Assembly: GCA_030148725.1 (NCBI GenBank)
Contig: JASBSU010000022.1
Span: 1-64,000 of the forward strand
Direction of reading: 5' to 3'
Length of the DNA stretch: 64,000 bases
DNA from: Hyphomicrobium sp.
GTDB lineage: Bacteria > Pseudomonadota > Alphaproteobacteria > Rhizobiales > Hyphomicrobiaceae
This document shows, in pieces, positions 35,745-45,107 of this stretch (position 1 is its first letter; every line of letters starts with the position of its first letter). A model generated the notes under the pieces. That model searched no databases, had not been told where the DNA came from, and worked only from the letters and a program-made list of their open reading frames with translations. The position numbers were made by a program, and so were the translations under genes.

Positions 35745-36866
35745 ATGCCCTGGAACAATCAAAGTGGCGGCGGCGGCTGGAAAAGCGGCGGCGGCAACGG
35801 TGGAGGTCCGTGGGGCCAGGGATCGGGTGGCGGTGGCGGTGGCCAGCCCCCTGATCTGGAAGAGATGCTAAAGCGCGGGCAGGACAAGGTTAAGCAGGTC
35901 ATGCATGGGGGTGGCGTTCCGGGGCCGCTCCTTTTTCTGGTGGCGGTCATCGCGTGTGCCGTCGTCGCCTGGCAGGCCTTTACGTTCCGGGTCAATCCCG
36001 ATGAGCTCGGCGTCGTAATGCGCTTCGGCAAGTTCGTCGGAAGTTATCCGCCGGGCCTGCACTTCCGCTTGCCCTATCCGATCGATGAGGTGCGCCTGCC
36101 GAAGGTGACGCGCCAGAACATCATCGAAGTCGGCCGCTCGTCGGCCGGGCGAGCTGCCGGTGGCACGCGCGACCAGCGGGCTGAAAGCCTGATGCTGACG
36201 GGTGACGAGAACATCGTCGATATCGATTTCGTCGTCTTTTGGCGCATCCGGAATGCCGAAGAGTATCTGTTCAATATCCAGAACCCCGACTCGACGGTGA
36301 AGGAAGTCGCCGAGAGCGCGATGCGCGAGGTGGTCGGGCAATCGAACATTCAGCCGATCCTGACCCAGGAACGGCAGAAGACCGAAGAGGCCGTGCAGGC
36401 GCTGATGCAGCGGATGCTGGATGGCTACGGAGCGGGCATTCAGATCGACCAGGTGCAGCTGCAGAAGGTCGATCCGCCGTCCGAGGTTATCGACGCTTTC
36501 CGCGACGTGCAGGCCGCACGCGCCGACAAGGAGCGTCTGCAGAACGAGGCTTATGGCTACTTCAATAAGGTCGTCCCTGAGGCGCGCGGTGAAGCCGAGC
36601 GCATTCTGCAGGCCGCCGAGGGCTATAAGCAGCAGGTCGTCAACGACGCCACCGGTCAGACGTCTCGTTTCACGCAGGTCTACGATCAGTACAAGAACGC
36701 GCCTGAAGTGACGCGGCAGCGCATGTTCCTCGAGACGATGGAGCGGGTGCTCGGCGGCACGGACAAGATCATCATGGACGGAAAGAGCAGCTCGGGTGTC
36801 ATTCCTTACCTGCCGCTCGAGAAGCTGCAGAGCCGTACTCCTGCCAGCACTGAGGGAGCCAACTAA
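35745..36866 (+). CDS. hflK: HflK, FtsH-regulating SPFH membrane protein
   Basis: Forms a large cage with HflC around FtsH in the inner membrane and modulates its proteolysis. The 373-residue protein begins with a Gly/Asn/Trp-rich cytoplasmic tail (residues 1-40), then one membrane helix (about 61-79) and the SPFH domain (GVVMRFGKFVGSYPPGLHFRLPYP), followed by a long helical stalk (QAARADKERLQNEAYGYFNKVVPEARGEAERILQAAE). GAAGGA precedes the ATG. hflC starts 3 bp after its stop. Confidence 0.95.
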   Translation: MPWNNQSGGGGWKSGGGNGGGPWGQGSGGGGGGQPPDLEEMLKRGQDKVKQVMHGGGVPGPLLFLVAVIACAVVAWQAFTFRVNPDELGVVMRFGKFVGSYPPGLHFRLPYPIDEVRLPKVTRQNIIEVGRSSAGRAAGGTRDQRAESLMLTGDENIVDIDFVVFWRIRNAEEYLFNIQNPDSTVKEVAESAMREVVGQSNIQPILTQERQKTEEAVQALMQRMLDGYGAGIQIDQVQLQKVDPPSEVIDAFRDVQAARADKERLQNEAYGYFNKVVPEARGEAERILQAAEGYKQQVVNDATGQTSRFTQVYDQYKNAPEVTRQRMFLETMERVLGGTDKIIMDGKSSSGVIPYLPLEKLQSRTPASTEGAN

Positions 36867-36868
36867 TC

Positions 36869-37774
36869 ATGCGCGCGTTTCTCGCACTGCTGGTCATCTG
36901 CGCCGGCCTCGCTGCCGTCGCCATCTACTCGTCAGCCTTTATCGTGCACCAGAACGAGCAGGCGCTCGTGCTGCGCTTCGGCGAGCCCAAGCGCGTGGTG
37001 ACGGATCCCGGCCTCAATTGGAAGGTGCCGTTGGTCGATACGGTCGAGATCTACGACAAGCGTATTCTCGACCTCGACAGCCAGCCTCAGGAAGTGACTG
37101 CGTCCGACCAGAAGCGTCTCGTGGTCGACAGCTTTGCGCGGTACCGCATCGTCGATCCTCTGAAGTTCTACCAGACCCTGCGCTATGAGGATGCCGTGCG
37201 CTCGCGACTCGGGCCGATCATCGATTCCGCCATGCGGCGCGTTCTGGGTGCAAGCACGTTCCAGGACGTGGTGCGCGACAAGCGCGAGGATCTGATGAAG
37301 CGCATTCTCGCCCAAGTTAACAAAGAGGGCGACGACTTCGGACTGCAGGTCGTGGACGTTCGCATCAAGCGTGCCGACCTGCCCGAGCAGAACTCCAAGA
37401 GCGTGTTCGAGCGTATGCGCGCCGAGCGTCAGCGCGAAGCTGCCGAGTTCCGCGCGCAGGGCACCGCCGAAGCCAACCGTATTCGCGCCACGGCCGATCG
37501 CGAGGCTACCGTCATCGAGGCGGAAGCGACGCGCAAGGGTGAGGAACTGCGCGGTGCGGGCGACGCGGATCGCAACAAGATCTACGCCGAGGCCTACACC
37601 AAGGACCCCGAGTTCTTCCAGTTCTACCGCTCGATGCAGGCTTATGAGCGCGGGCTCAAGTCGGCCGACACACGCTTGCTGCTGTCGCCGGACAGTCCGT
37701 TCTTCAAATACTTCTCCGATCCGCACGGCTCGACCCCTGCCCCGCCGGCAGGGACGGGAGCCGCGCAGCGCTAA
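36869..37774 (+). CDS. hflC: HflC, partner of HflK
   Basis: A 301-residue SPFH protein with an N-terminal membrane anchor (residues 4-22), the EQALVLRFGEPKRVVTDPGLNWKVP start of the SPFH fold and a long coiled region (RAERQREAAEFRAQGTAEANRIRATADREA). It ends in a Pro/Gly tail. GGGAG lies before the ATG. hflK-hflC-DUF2065-protease is the usual proteobacterial order and points to membrane protein quality control. Confidence 0.95.
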   Translation: MRAFLALLVICAGLAAVAIYSSAFIVHQNEQALVLRFGEPKRVVTDPGLNWKVPLVDTVEIYDKRILDLDSQPQEVTASDQKRLVVDSFARYRIVDPLKFYQTLRYEDAVRSRLGPIIDSAMRRVLGASTFQDVVRDKREDLMKRILAQVNKEGDDFGLQVVDVRIKRADLPEQNSKSVFERMRAERQREAAEFRAQGTAEANRIRATADREATVIEAEATRKGEELRGAGDADRNKIYAEAYTKDPEFFQFYRSMQAYERGLKSADTRLLLSPDSPFFKYFSDPHGSTPAPPAGTGAAQR

Positions 37775-37960
37775 ATGACCGATCTGGTCGTTGGTATCGG
37801 TCTCGTCCTGGTGATCGAGGGCCTCATTTGGGCCCTCGTTCCCGATCTTGGGGCGCGGTTGCTGCAGGCAATGGCCGCGGTGCCGCAAAGTACGGTGCGC
37901 TATTGCGGCTGGTCGTGCGTCGGCGTGGGGTTGCTGCTCGTCTGGCTGGTGCGGGGGTAA
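37775..37960 (+). CDS. DUF2065 small membrane protein
   Basis: A 61-residue protein with two hydrophobic helices (about residues 5-22 and 41-59) and the family pattern GLVLVIEGLIWALVPD ... RYCGWSCVGVGLLLVWLVR. Family members are regularly encoded after hflC (E. coli YjeT). Function unknown; it may be an accessory of the HflKC-FtsH complex. The ATG follows the hflC stop without a gap. Confidence 0.88.
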   Translation: MTDLVVGIGLVLVIEGLIWALVPDLGARLLQAMAAVPQSTVRYCGWSCVGVGLLLVWLVRG

Positions 37961-38096
37961 GGGCCGTCTATCGCCCGCTTGGCCGCGTTGACAGCCGACG
38001 CGGCTTGCCATCCACTTGCCGCGCCTCCTGGCTAAGAAGCACGGAAAAAGCGGCGCTTCGGGGAGTGGCCGGTCTGGACCGGCGGGAGAAACGAGG

Positions 38097-39581
38097 ATGC
38101 TTGGGATGACGGCTCGCGGCTTGTGGCGGAGCGGCGCTTGGCGTGATGTGAGGCTGGTCCGGTGCTCCTTGGCAGTTCTGTTCTGCGGGATGCTGGTGGC
38201 CGTGCCTGCTTCGGCGCAAAAGCGCGGGCCGGAATCGGTGGCGCCGATCGCCGAAGGGCTGATCGAGGCGGTGGTCAACATCTCGACGAGCCAGGCCATC
38301 AAGGGACCGCAGGGGCTCCCGCTGCCGAGCGTGCCCAAAGGCTCGCCTTATCATGAATACTTCGAGGAGTTCTTCGACAATCGCAGCGGGCGCTCGCCGC
38401 AGGATCGCATGGTGTCGTCGCTCGGCTCGGGTTTCATCGTCGACGGCAAGCAAGGCATCATCGTCACCAACAACCACGTGATCGATGGCGCGGAAGAGAT
38501 TCAGGTGAACCTGCACGACGGCTCGAAGCTGAAGGCCGAGCTGCTGGGCAAGGACACCAAGACGGATATCGCCATCCTCAAGGTGACGCCGAAGGCGCCT
38601 CTCAAGGAGGTGAAGTTCGGGTCCTCGCAGGCGATACGCGTCGGCGATTGGGTCATGGCGATCGGAAACCCATTCGGCCTCGGTGGCAGCGTGACGCTCG
38701 GCATCATCTCGGCGAAAGCGCGCAACATCAATTCGGGGCCCTACGACGACTACCTGCAGACGGACGCCTCGATCAACAAGGGCAACTCCGGCGGGCCGCT
38801 GTTCAACATGGACGGCGAGGTCGTGGGCGTGAACACGGCGATCATCTCGCCGACCGGGGGCTCGATCGGCATCGGCTTTGCCGTGCCGGCGGATACGGTC
38901 GGCCCGGTCGTGCAGCAGCTCACGCAGTTCCACGAAGTGCGGCGCGGATGGCTCGGCGTGAAGATCCAGTCCGTCTCGGAGGAGATTTCCGGTGCGCTGG
39001 GTCTTCCTGAAAATGCCGGCGCGCTCATTGCTGCGGTGACGCCGGACGGCCCGGCGGCCAAGGGCGGCATTGCTGCGGGCGACGTCATCACGAAATTCGA
39101 CAACGAGGATGTGACCGCCATGCGCTCGCTGCCGCGTCTCGTTGCGCGCGCGCCGATCGACAAGCAGGTGCCGGTCGAGATCCTGCGCAAGGGCGAACGC
39201 AAGACGCTGCAGATCACGGTCGGGCGGCTTGCCGATGACGAAGAGAAAGCGCCCGGCGAGGGTGACAGCAAGGCGGCGCCCGCGAGCACCGACGTGCTCG
39301 GCTTGAAGCTTTCCGCGCTCACCGACGCACTGCGCTCCAAGTATGGGCTCGATGCGACGGTTAAAGGTGCACTGGTCGATGCCGTCGATCCGAAGAGCCC
39401 GGCGGCGGGAAGCATCAAGGCCGGTGACGTGATCGTGCAGGCAGCGAATGAGCCGGTTGCGAGCCCGCAAGATCTGACGCGGCGCATTGACAGCATCAAG
39501 AAGAGCAAACGCACGACCATGATGCTCGAGGTTGAAGATGCCAAGGGTGGGCATCGGTTCGTCTCGGTTCCGGTCGAATAA
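38097..39581 (+). CDS. degP: Do-family periplasmic serine protease (DegP/DegQ/HtrA)
   Basis: A 494-residue secreted protease and chaperone. The ATG at 38097 has GGGAG 8 nt upstream; the frame is open to 38016 without support. A Sec signal peptide ends near ASA-Q (residues 40-41). The triad is His127 (TNNHV), Asp157 (DTKTDIAIL) and Ser231 (NKGNSGGP). Two PDZ domains follow (LGVKIQSVSEE... and LGLKLSALTD...). It degrades or holds misfolded periplasmic proteins. Position after hflKC is conserved. Confidence 0.94.
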   Translation: MLGMTARGLWRSGAWRDVRLVRCSLAVLFCGMLVAVPASAQKRGPESVAPIAEGLIEAVVNISTSQAIKGPQGLPLPSVPKGSPYHEYFEEFFDNRSGRSPQDRMVSSLGSGFIVDGKQGIIVTNNHVIDGAEEIQVNLHDGSKLKAELLGKDTKTDIAILKVTPKAPLKEVKFGSSQAIRVGDWVMAIGNPFGLGGSVTLGIISAKARNINSGPYDDYLQTDASINKGNSGGPLFNMDGEVVGVNTAIISPTGGSIGIGFAVPADTVGPVVQQLTQFHEVRRGWLGVKIQSVSEEISGALGLPENAGALIAAVTPDGPAAKGGIAAGDVITKFDNEDVTAMRSLPRLVARAPIDKQVPVEILRKGERKTLQITVGRLADDEEKAPGEGDSKAAPASTDVLGLKLSALTDALRSKYGLDATVKGALVDAVDPKSPAAGSIKAGDVIVQAANEPVASPQDLTRRIDSIKKSKRTTMMLEVEDAKGGHRFVSVPVE

Positions 39582-39643
39582 CATCGCGACGGCTCGCTGC
39601 CGCTATCGGAGCGGCGGGCCAGTCCAAATTTGGGAGCACTCTC

Positions 39644-40357
39644 GTGTCGAACCGTCACGGCCTCGTCGATACCATCATCGACAGCCTCGCCCCCGTGCAT
39701 CGGGACGGGCACAAGTTCATCGCCATCGCGGCCGGGCTGGCGCTGGTGTTCTTCCTTATCTGGCCGCCACTGGCCTGGGTATTCGTCATCGCGGCGCTCT
39801 ATATCGCCTACTTCTTCCGCGATCCCGATCGCGTCACGCCGCTGCGTGACGGCCTGATCATTGCTCCGGCAGACGGACGGATCGCAGCCATCGAGACGGT
39901 GACGCCACCGGCAGAGATGGGCCTTGGTCCCGATCCCAGGGTGCGGATCTCGACGTTCCTCAGCGTGCTCGACGTCCACATCACGCGCTCGCCGGTCTCA
40001 GGCCGTCTGGTGCGGTCGGTTTACGTGCCCGGCGCCTTCCTAAACGCTGCGCTCGACAAGGCCAGCGAAGAGAACGAGCGGCGGGTGATGATCATCCAGA
40101 AGCCGGACGGGACGGAAATCGGCGTCGTTCAGATCGCCGGGCTGGTGGCGCGGCGCATCGTGCCGTTCGTCCATGAAGGTGATAACCTCGGCGTCGGTGA
40201 GCGGGTCGGCCTCATCCGCTTCGGGTCGCGAGTCGATGTCTACCTGCCGCCGGGCAAGCATGCACTGGTGGCTGTCGGGCAGCTCGCCAATGCGGGCGAG
40301 ACCGTACTGGCCGATTTGCAGTCGCTTGAGCCGGAGCGTGTTTCGCGGCGGAGCTGA
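39644..40357 (+). CDS. psd: Phosphatidylserine decarboxylase
   Basis: Makes phosphatidylethanolamine from phosphatidylserine. The 237-residue proenzyme is of the short, soluble-type PSD common in alphaproteobacteria, with one or two hydrophobic segments near residues 27-57. Self-cleavage at Gly194-Ser195 in IRFGSRVDVYLP would turn Ser195 into the pyruvoyl cofactor. VHITRSPVSG is the other family block. The start is GTG 39644 with GGGAG 8 nt upstream. pssA follows after two bases, so substrate and product enzymes are coexpressed. Confidence 0.95.
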   Translation: MSNRHGLVDTIIDSLAPVHRDGHKFIAIAAGLALVFFLIWPPLAWVFVIAALYIAYFFRDPDRVTPLRDGLIIAPADGRIAAIETVTPPAEMGLGPDPRVRISTFLSVLDVHITRSPVSGRLVRSVYVPGAFLNAALDKASEENERRVMIIQKPDGTEIGVVQIAGLVARRIVPFVHEGDNLGVGERVGLIRFGSRVDVYLPPGKHALVAVGQLANAGETVLADLQSLEPERVSRRS

Positions 40358-40359
40358 GC

Positions 40360-41319
40360 ATGGTCAAGGTCAGGCACTGGCGCAGAGGTTTTCGGGATCA
40401 GAAGGTATCCGGCATGGATCCAGTACTCCCACGTCTGGAGCGCGAGACATGGCGTCGTCGCCGGGCGCCGATCTTCCGACACCAGCGCGTGCCGGTGCGG
40501 ATGCTCGTCCCGAACTTCTTCACGCTCATCGGGCTTTGTGCCGGCCTGACGTCGATCCGCATGTCGATCGAGGGGCGCTATGAGCTGGCGCTCGCGGCCA
40601 TCGTCTTCGCGGCGCTACTGGACGGAATCGATGGCCGGGTCGCGCGACTGCTCAAGGCCTCGTCGCGATTTGGCGCGGAGCTCGACAGCCTCGCAGACTT
40701 CGTCAACTTTGGCGTTGCTCCAGCGTTCTTGATCTTCACCTGGGGGCTTGGGGATCTCAAAAGCCTCGGTTGGATCTGCGTGATGATCTTCGCGCTCGCC
40801 TCGGCGCTAAGGCTTGCGCGCTTCAACGTGGCGCTCGATGACGACAAGCCGAAGTGGCAGACCGCCTACTTCAGCGGCATGCCGACGCCGGCAGCGGCGA
40901 TCGTGGTGCTGCTACCGGTCTACATCGAGCATCTCGGGTTCACGCAGGTCCGTACATCGCCGCTGATGCTCGACGTGATCCTCGTCTATACGCTCGTCAT
41001 TGCGTTCATGATGGTTTCGACCATTCCGACGTTCTCGGGGAAGCTGCTCGGCGAGCGCATCTCGCGCGAGTACGTGCTGCCGCTGTTCATGCTGGCTGTC
41101 GGGTTCGTGGCGCTGCTTGTGACGTACCCATTCGCGACGCTGAGCGGCGGCTGCCTCGTCTATCTCGCGATGATTCCAGTGAGCTGGGCGCGGTTCCGAC
41201 AGATGCTGGCGGCCTCGCCGGCACCTGCGGGCGCCACACCGGCGGAGGGGCCTGAGGCCGCCACGACCGGTCCACGCCGTATCGTGGCGCTCCGCTCGGG
41301 CGAACCTCCGACGCGCTGA
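40360..41319 (+). CDS. pssA: CDP-diacylglycerol-serine O-phosphatidyltransferase
   Basis: Forms phosphatidylserine from CDP-diacylglycerol and serine, feeding Psd. The 319-residue polytopic protein has the CDP-alcohol phosphotransferase signature DGRVARLLKASSRFGAELD with the final Asp three residues on (DSLAD), and about eight membrane helices. The N-terminal 50 residues are very basic; an ATG at 40414 (MDPVLPRLER) is an alternative start. The C-terminal 40 residues are Ala/Pro-rich. It ends convergently with the HerA-like gene, the two stops only 9 bp apart. Confidence 0.94.
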   Translation: MVKVRHWRRGFRDQKVSGMDPVLPRLERETWRRRRAPIFRHQRVPVRMLVPNFFTLIGLCAGLTSIRMSIEGRYELALAAIVFAALLDGIDGRVARLLKASSRFGAELDSLADFVNFGVAPAFLIFTWGLGDLKSLGWICVMIFALASALRLARFNVALDDDKPKWQTAYFSGMPTPAAAIVVLLPVYIEHLGFTQVRTSPLMLDVILVYTLVIAFMMVSTIPTFSGKLLGERISREYVLPLFMLAVGFVALLVTYPFATLSGGCLVYLAMIPVSWARFRQMLAASPAPAGATPAEGPEAATTGPRRIVALRSGEPPTR

Positions 41320-41328
41320 ACGCGTGCG

Positions 41329-43374
41329 TCAGCGCTGCTGGCGTTGGATGAGCCGATCGCGCAGCGATTTGAGGGCGGACCCGGCCGCCAATTCCTTGTC
41401 TTCGATGCCTACTTCCGGCGCAGTTTCGCTGGATCGCGGCTGCGCCGTGTCACGGCGGGTCGCGCTGGCGCCGGCCGGGTTTGACCATGACGGTACTGTC
41501 GGCGGCGGTGTCGCCCCGCGCGGCGCGCCGTGGGCGGATGGCGGCGCTGGCGGGCGCATACCATCGGGTTCGCGGCGAGGGGGAGGCTGCGTCCTGGTGT
41601 CCGCACGCGGCGCCTCAGCGTTCGCACCAGGCTGCGACTGCTCGGGCCCATATGGCTCGGCGAGGAACGCCGGGTGCGGCCCGAGATCGAGACCGGATGC
41701 CATGTCCGAGGTGCGCCATCGCTCGACGACCTGCTCCAGGAAGCCCTCGTCGCCGACCGAGCGCTGCCAGTGCTCGGTGAAGCGCGCGGTCGTGGAGCGT
41801 GGCAGGCAGTGCATCGGCAGTTCGTCGAACTTTATGCGAACGGGGAGGGCGACGCCGTCGCCGAATGCGAGCGCCTCTCGCTGACCGAGCGAGGGGAGGA
41901 ACTCGAGCAGGCCGGAGCCGGTGTCGGTGATGGCCGAGGTGACGATCTCCTGGTCGCGGTCATTCGACATGCGCAGCGCGAACACGGTGTTGCACTGAGA
42001 GAGGATGGTCGGGTCGACCTCGGCCGGGCGCTGGGACACGATGCAAAGCGCGACGCCGTACTTGCGCCCTTCCTTGGCGATCTTGGCGATGGCGCGCTTG
42101 CAGGGCTCGAAGCCCGCGTTGTCGGATGCGGGGACGTAGCGGTGGGCCTCCTCGCAGACGAGCGTGAGCGGCACCTTGCCGTCGCTCCAGTGCGCGAAGT
42201 CGAAGGTCATGCGGGCGAGGACGGAGACGACGACGTTGATGATCTCCGTAGGCAGGCCCGTCAGCTCGACGATGGTGATCGGCTTGTTGTTGACCGGGAC
42301 GCGGAAGATGCGGCTGAGGACTTGCGTCATGCCGTCGTAGACGGTCAGCGAGCCGAACATGAACGCATAGCGGCCGTCCTGCGAGATCGCGTCGATGCGG
42401 GCGCGCAGATTGCGGTAGGGCGACAGATCGCGCTTGTTTTCGAGCTTGCCCATGCGCTCGTCGATCAATCCGGTGATGTCGGAGATGCGGTAGGGCACCG
42501 GCGTGTCGACGGTGTAGCGCGCTTGGTCCGGCATCACGGAACGGCGCATCACCTGATTGTCGCGCGCGCGGCCGGCGCTGTAACGCGCTTTGGCGATCGG
42601 GATCAGCTCCTGGAGGATCTCGATCTCGGCCTTGCGCGCGGGATCGGAGATGAGCACCTCGACCACCTCCTCGAAATTGAGGAGCCAGAAGGGAAGCTGC
42701 ATGTTGCGCGGGCTGATGACCTCGGCCCACTCGCTGAACGCGGTGGCGTATTCGTTGTGCGGATCGAGCAGCACGATGTGCGCGGCTGGATTGCGCTCGA
42801 GGATCGAGCGGAGGATCAGCGCCGTGGTGCAAGATTTGCCGGTGCCGGTGGTGCCCAGAACCGCGAAGTGCTTTCCAAGCAGCTCGTCGACGCGGATCAT
42901 GGCGGGGATGGTCGAATCCTGGCGGATGGTGCCGACCCGAACGGACCGTCCCGGCTCGCCGCAGAACGCTGCGCCGAGTTCGGCCTTGGAGGCGACGCGG
43001 ACGCGGTTTCCGAGGGAGGGATACGCGGTGACGCCGCGCGCGAAGATGGTCGCGTGGCCGGCGTTATCGCGCCACAACTCACCGACGAGGCCCAGCTCGG
43101 CGATCCAGATCTCGCCTTCGTCGTCGCGATGGGCGGGCACCGGCACGCTGAGGGCTGAGACGATTGCGAGCACGACGGTATTGGGCGTGTCGATGGCGAG
43201 CAGGGTTCCCATGTCCGGGCGGTCGGGGCGCGCCGGCGTTCCTTTGGCGCTGTCGAGCAGAACGATGGCCTTAGAGCCGGTCACCGAGACGATGCGGCCG
43301 ATGGAACGATCGGCAGGCGCGGCCTGTCGCGATGTCTGCGGCATTGAGAGCTGGAAATCTGCGGTTTCGCTCAC
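41329..43374 (-). CDS. HerA-like ATPase (DUF87, HAS-barrel type)
   Basis: A 681-residue FtsK/HerA-superfamily ATPase. The N-terminal 130 residues fit a HAS barrel (GRIVSVTGSKAIVLL...). Walker A is GTTGTGKS (174-181), Walker B region HIVLLDPHNEYA. The C-terminal core contains VCEEAHRYVPA and VSQRPAEVDPTILSQCNTVFALRM, which carry the sensor residues. The last 120 residues are Pro/Arg-rich and disordered. Archaeal HerA works with the NurA nuclease in DNA end processing; no NurA is nearby here, so the process is unknown. It begins 15 bp after the histidine kinase stop and is probably cotranscribed with it. Confidence 0.85.
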   Translation of the reverse strand: MSETADFQLSMPQTSRQAAPADRSIGRIVSVTGSKAIVLLDSAKGTPARPDRPDMGTLLAIDTPNTVVLAIVSALSVPVPAHRDDEGEIWIAELGLVGELWRDNAGHATIFARGVTAYPSLGNRVRVASKAELGAAFCGEPGRSVRVGTIRQDSTIPAMIRVDELLGKHFAVLGTTGTGKSCTTALILRSILERNPAAHIVLLDPHNEYATAFSEWAEVISPRNMQLPFWLLNFEEVVEVLISDPARKAEIEILQELIPIAKARYSAGRARDNQVMRRSVMPDQARYTVDTPVPYRISDITGLIDERMGKLENKRDLSPYRNLRARIDAISQDGRYAFMFGSLTVYDGMTQVLSRIFRVPVNNKPITIVELTGLPTEIINVVVSVLARMTFDFAHWSDGKVPLTLVCEEAHRYVPASDNAGFEPCKRAIAKIAKEGRKYGVALCIVSQRPAEVDPTILSQCNTVFALRMSNDRDQEIVTSAITDTGSGLLEFLPSLGQREALAFGDGVALPVRIKFDELPMHCLPRSTTARFTEHWQRSVGDEGFLEQVVERWRTSDMASGLDLGPHPAFLAEPYGPEQSQPGANAEAPRADTRTQPPPRREPDGMRPPAPPSAHGAPRGATPPPTVPSWSNPAGASATRRDTAQPRSSETAPEVGIEDKELAAGSALKSLRDRLIQRQQR

Positions 43375-43389
43375 GGCTCTGTTCCTGAA

Positions 43390-44238
43390 TTAAAACGGCT
43401 CGGGATCGCCAGGACCGGCGATGGGAATATTCACCTCGACAAGCGTGCCTTCGCCCTTAGCGCTCTTGATGATGAGCGAGCCGCCATGCAGCTGCACGAG
43501 CGCGCGCGCAATCGGCAGGCCGAGCCCGGTTCCCTCGCGCCAGCGTGCGTGGGTCGCGTCGACCTGGCCGAAAGGTGTCAATGCGACGGCGACCTCTTCC
43601 GGTGTCATGCCGACGCCGGTGTCGCGGATGCTGACGAGGACCGATTCCGGCGCGCTTTCGGCGATGACGCTGATGGTGCCACCGCTGTGGGTGAATTTCA
43701 GCGCGTTCGAAATGAGGTTGGTGAAGACCTGGCGCAGGCGAACGCTGTCGCCGCGGATCGACGGCAGCTGCCGATTGATGCGCTCGTCGAGGCGCACGCC
43801 GGCGTTTTCAGCCATGAGGCGGAACGAGGATGCCGAGGCGCTCAGGACTTCGCTGAGGTTCACCTCGCGGGTGTCCATCGGGCACTTGCCACTCTGGATC
43901 TTCGAGATATCGAGGATGTTGTTGATCACCGCGAGCAGGTGGCCTGCCGCGTCATGTATGAGATTTGCGTAATCGGTGACCTGGGCGTCGGAGAGATGGC
44001 GCTGGTCCTGCTCAGACAACAATTTCGAGAAGCCGATGATGGCGTTGAGCGGCGTGCGCAGCTCATGGCTCATATTGGCGATGAACTCGGACTTGATGCG
44101 GCTGGCGAGCTCGGCCTCGACGCGCGCCGACCGCTCGGCAACGCGCGCGCGGTGGCGCAGTACGGCGTCGCCCAGGAGCGAGGCGTACTCGTTCATGAGA
44201 GAGGCGGGTTTTTGCCGTGAGAGCGGTCCGCTGAACAT
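43390..44238 (-). CDS. Sensor-less histidine kinase
   Basis: A 282-residue soluble kinase with no input domain or membrane segment. A coiled helix (residues 25-50) leads directly into the dimerisation box with His58 ([18 protein letters not shown]). The ATPase domain shows [24 protein letters not shown] and [18 protein letters not shown], so it should be active. It resembles the PdhS/DivJ-like kinases of alphaproteobacteria in its HisKA, but the short N-terminus leaves partners unknown. M15 is an alternative start. No response regulator is adjacent; it precedes the HerA-like gene. Confidence 0.88.
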   Translation of the reverse strand: MFSGPLSRQKPASLMNEYASLLGDAVLRHRARVAERSARVEAELASRIKSEFIANMSHELRTPLNAIIGFSKLLSEQDQRHLSDAQVTDYANLIHDAAGHLLAVINNILDISKIQSGKCPMDTREVNLSEVLSASASSFRLMAENAGVRLDERINRQLPSIRGDSVRLRQVFTNLISNALKFTHSGGTISVIAESAPESVLVSIRDTGVGMTPEEVAVALTPFGQVDATHARWREGTGLGLPIARALVQLHGGSLIIKSAKGEGTLVEVNIPIAGPGDPEPF

Positions 44239-44388
44239 CGCCTAGACAAACTGTGGAAGTTTTGAGGCGACCGTAGCCGTCGAACCATAATGAGCAGTTA
44301 ACCGGCGTCTTCGAGTGAGACGAATAAAGCGTTTAGCTGCGTGCCGCAGCGGAACGATAACTCAGCATTTCCGCGACTTTTGCTCAGC

Positions 44389-45096
44389 TCAGCGGGTCAC
44401 GAAGCGGAAGGGGACCTGCATCTCCAGCGATCCGCCGGAAACCTCGCCGGGCAGAGGCGGGAAGGGTGCCGACCGGTCGAGCGAGGCCAGGGCGGCGTCG
44501 TCGAGCAACTTCGACCCGGAACTTTGCAGCACGGTGCGGGAAAGAATTTCGCCGCGCTTATCGACCGTGAAGCCGAGGACGACGGTGCCGGTCTGCGTGG
44601 AACGCGGGTTGACCTTGTTGCGGTGCAGCTTCTTGGCGATTTCGCCCATGTAGGCGCGACGCGCTGTAACGTCGCCGCCCGATAGCTTGGAGCCGACGTT
44701 CTGCTGTTCGGCAGCAACCATCGGTGCCACTTCCTGCATCGTTACCGGCTGCGGCTTCTCTTCTTCGATCGGCTTCGCCTCGACGATTTCGACAGGAGCC
44801 TCGGTCGTCGCTTCAGACGAGGTGATCAGGTCCTTGAGTTCCGGCTCCTTCGTCTCGACGGGGTCGGCGGCAGTCATCTGCTGAACCGGTGCGATATCGA
44901 CCGCTTCCACGACTTCCTCGGCTCCGCCGAGCATGGCCGAACCGTCGAGCTGGATCGTCATCTCGTTGCTGAAGGCGTCGCCACCTGAGCCGTCATCGAA
45001 GGCCGTCAATGCTGGCTCCGACGTGATGAATGCCGTCGCGAGTGCGGCATGAACCGCAATCGAGGCAAGCACGGCGATCGGACGAAGAACCTGCAT
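44389..45096 (-). CDS. tonB: TonB family protein
   Basis: A 235-residue energy transducer. The N-terminal helix (VLRPIAVLASIAVHAALATAF, residues 3-23) has the SxxxH-type pattern that contacts ExbB-ExbD. A periplasmic acidic/Pro linker (EAKPIEEEKPQPV) replaces the classic EP-KP repeat. The C-terminal domain ends with the TonB core (IAKKLHRNKVNPRSTQTGTVVLGFTVDKRGEI...). It lies 11 bp after exbD and closes a secreted protein-exbB-exbD-tonB operon facing away from two TonB-dependent receptors. Confidence 0.9.
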   Translation of the reverse strand: MQVLRPIAVLASIAVHAALATAFITSEPALTAFDDGSGGDAFSNEMTIQLDGSAMLGGAEEVVEAVDIAPVQQMTAADPVETKEPELKDLITSSEATTEAPVEIVEAKPIEEEKPQPVTMQEVAPMVAAEQQNVGSKLSGGDVTARRAYMGEIAKKLHRNKVNPRSTQTGTVVLGFTVDKRGEILSRTVLQSSGSKLLDDAALASLDRSAPFPPLPGEVSGGSLEMQVPFRFVTR

Positions 45097-45107
45097 GGCG
45101 TTGGTAG

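Noticed and set aside
41530-43158. A 542-codon plus-strand open frame opposite the HerA-like gene
   Set aside because: Shadow; the minus strand has Walker motifs and a plausible start.
44239-44388. CtrA-like TTAACC site before the histidine kinase
   Set aside because: Only a single half-site could be seen; a full TTAA-N7-TTAA was not present.
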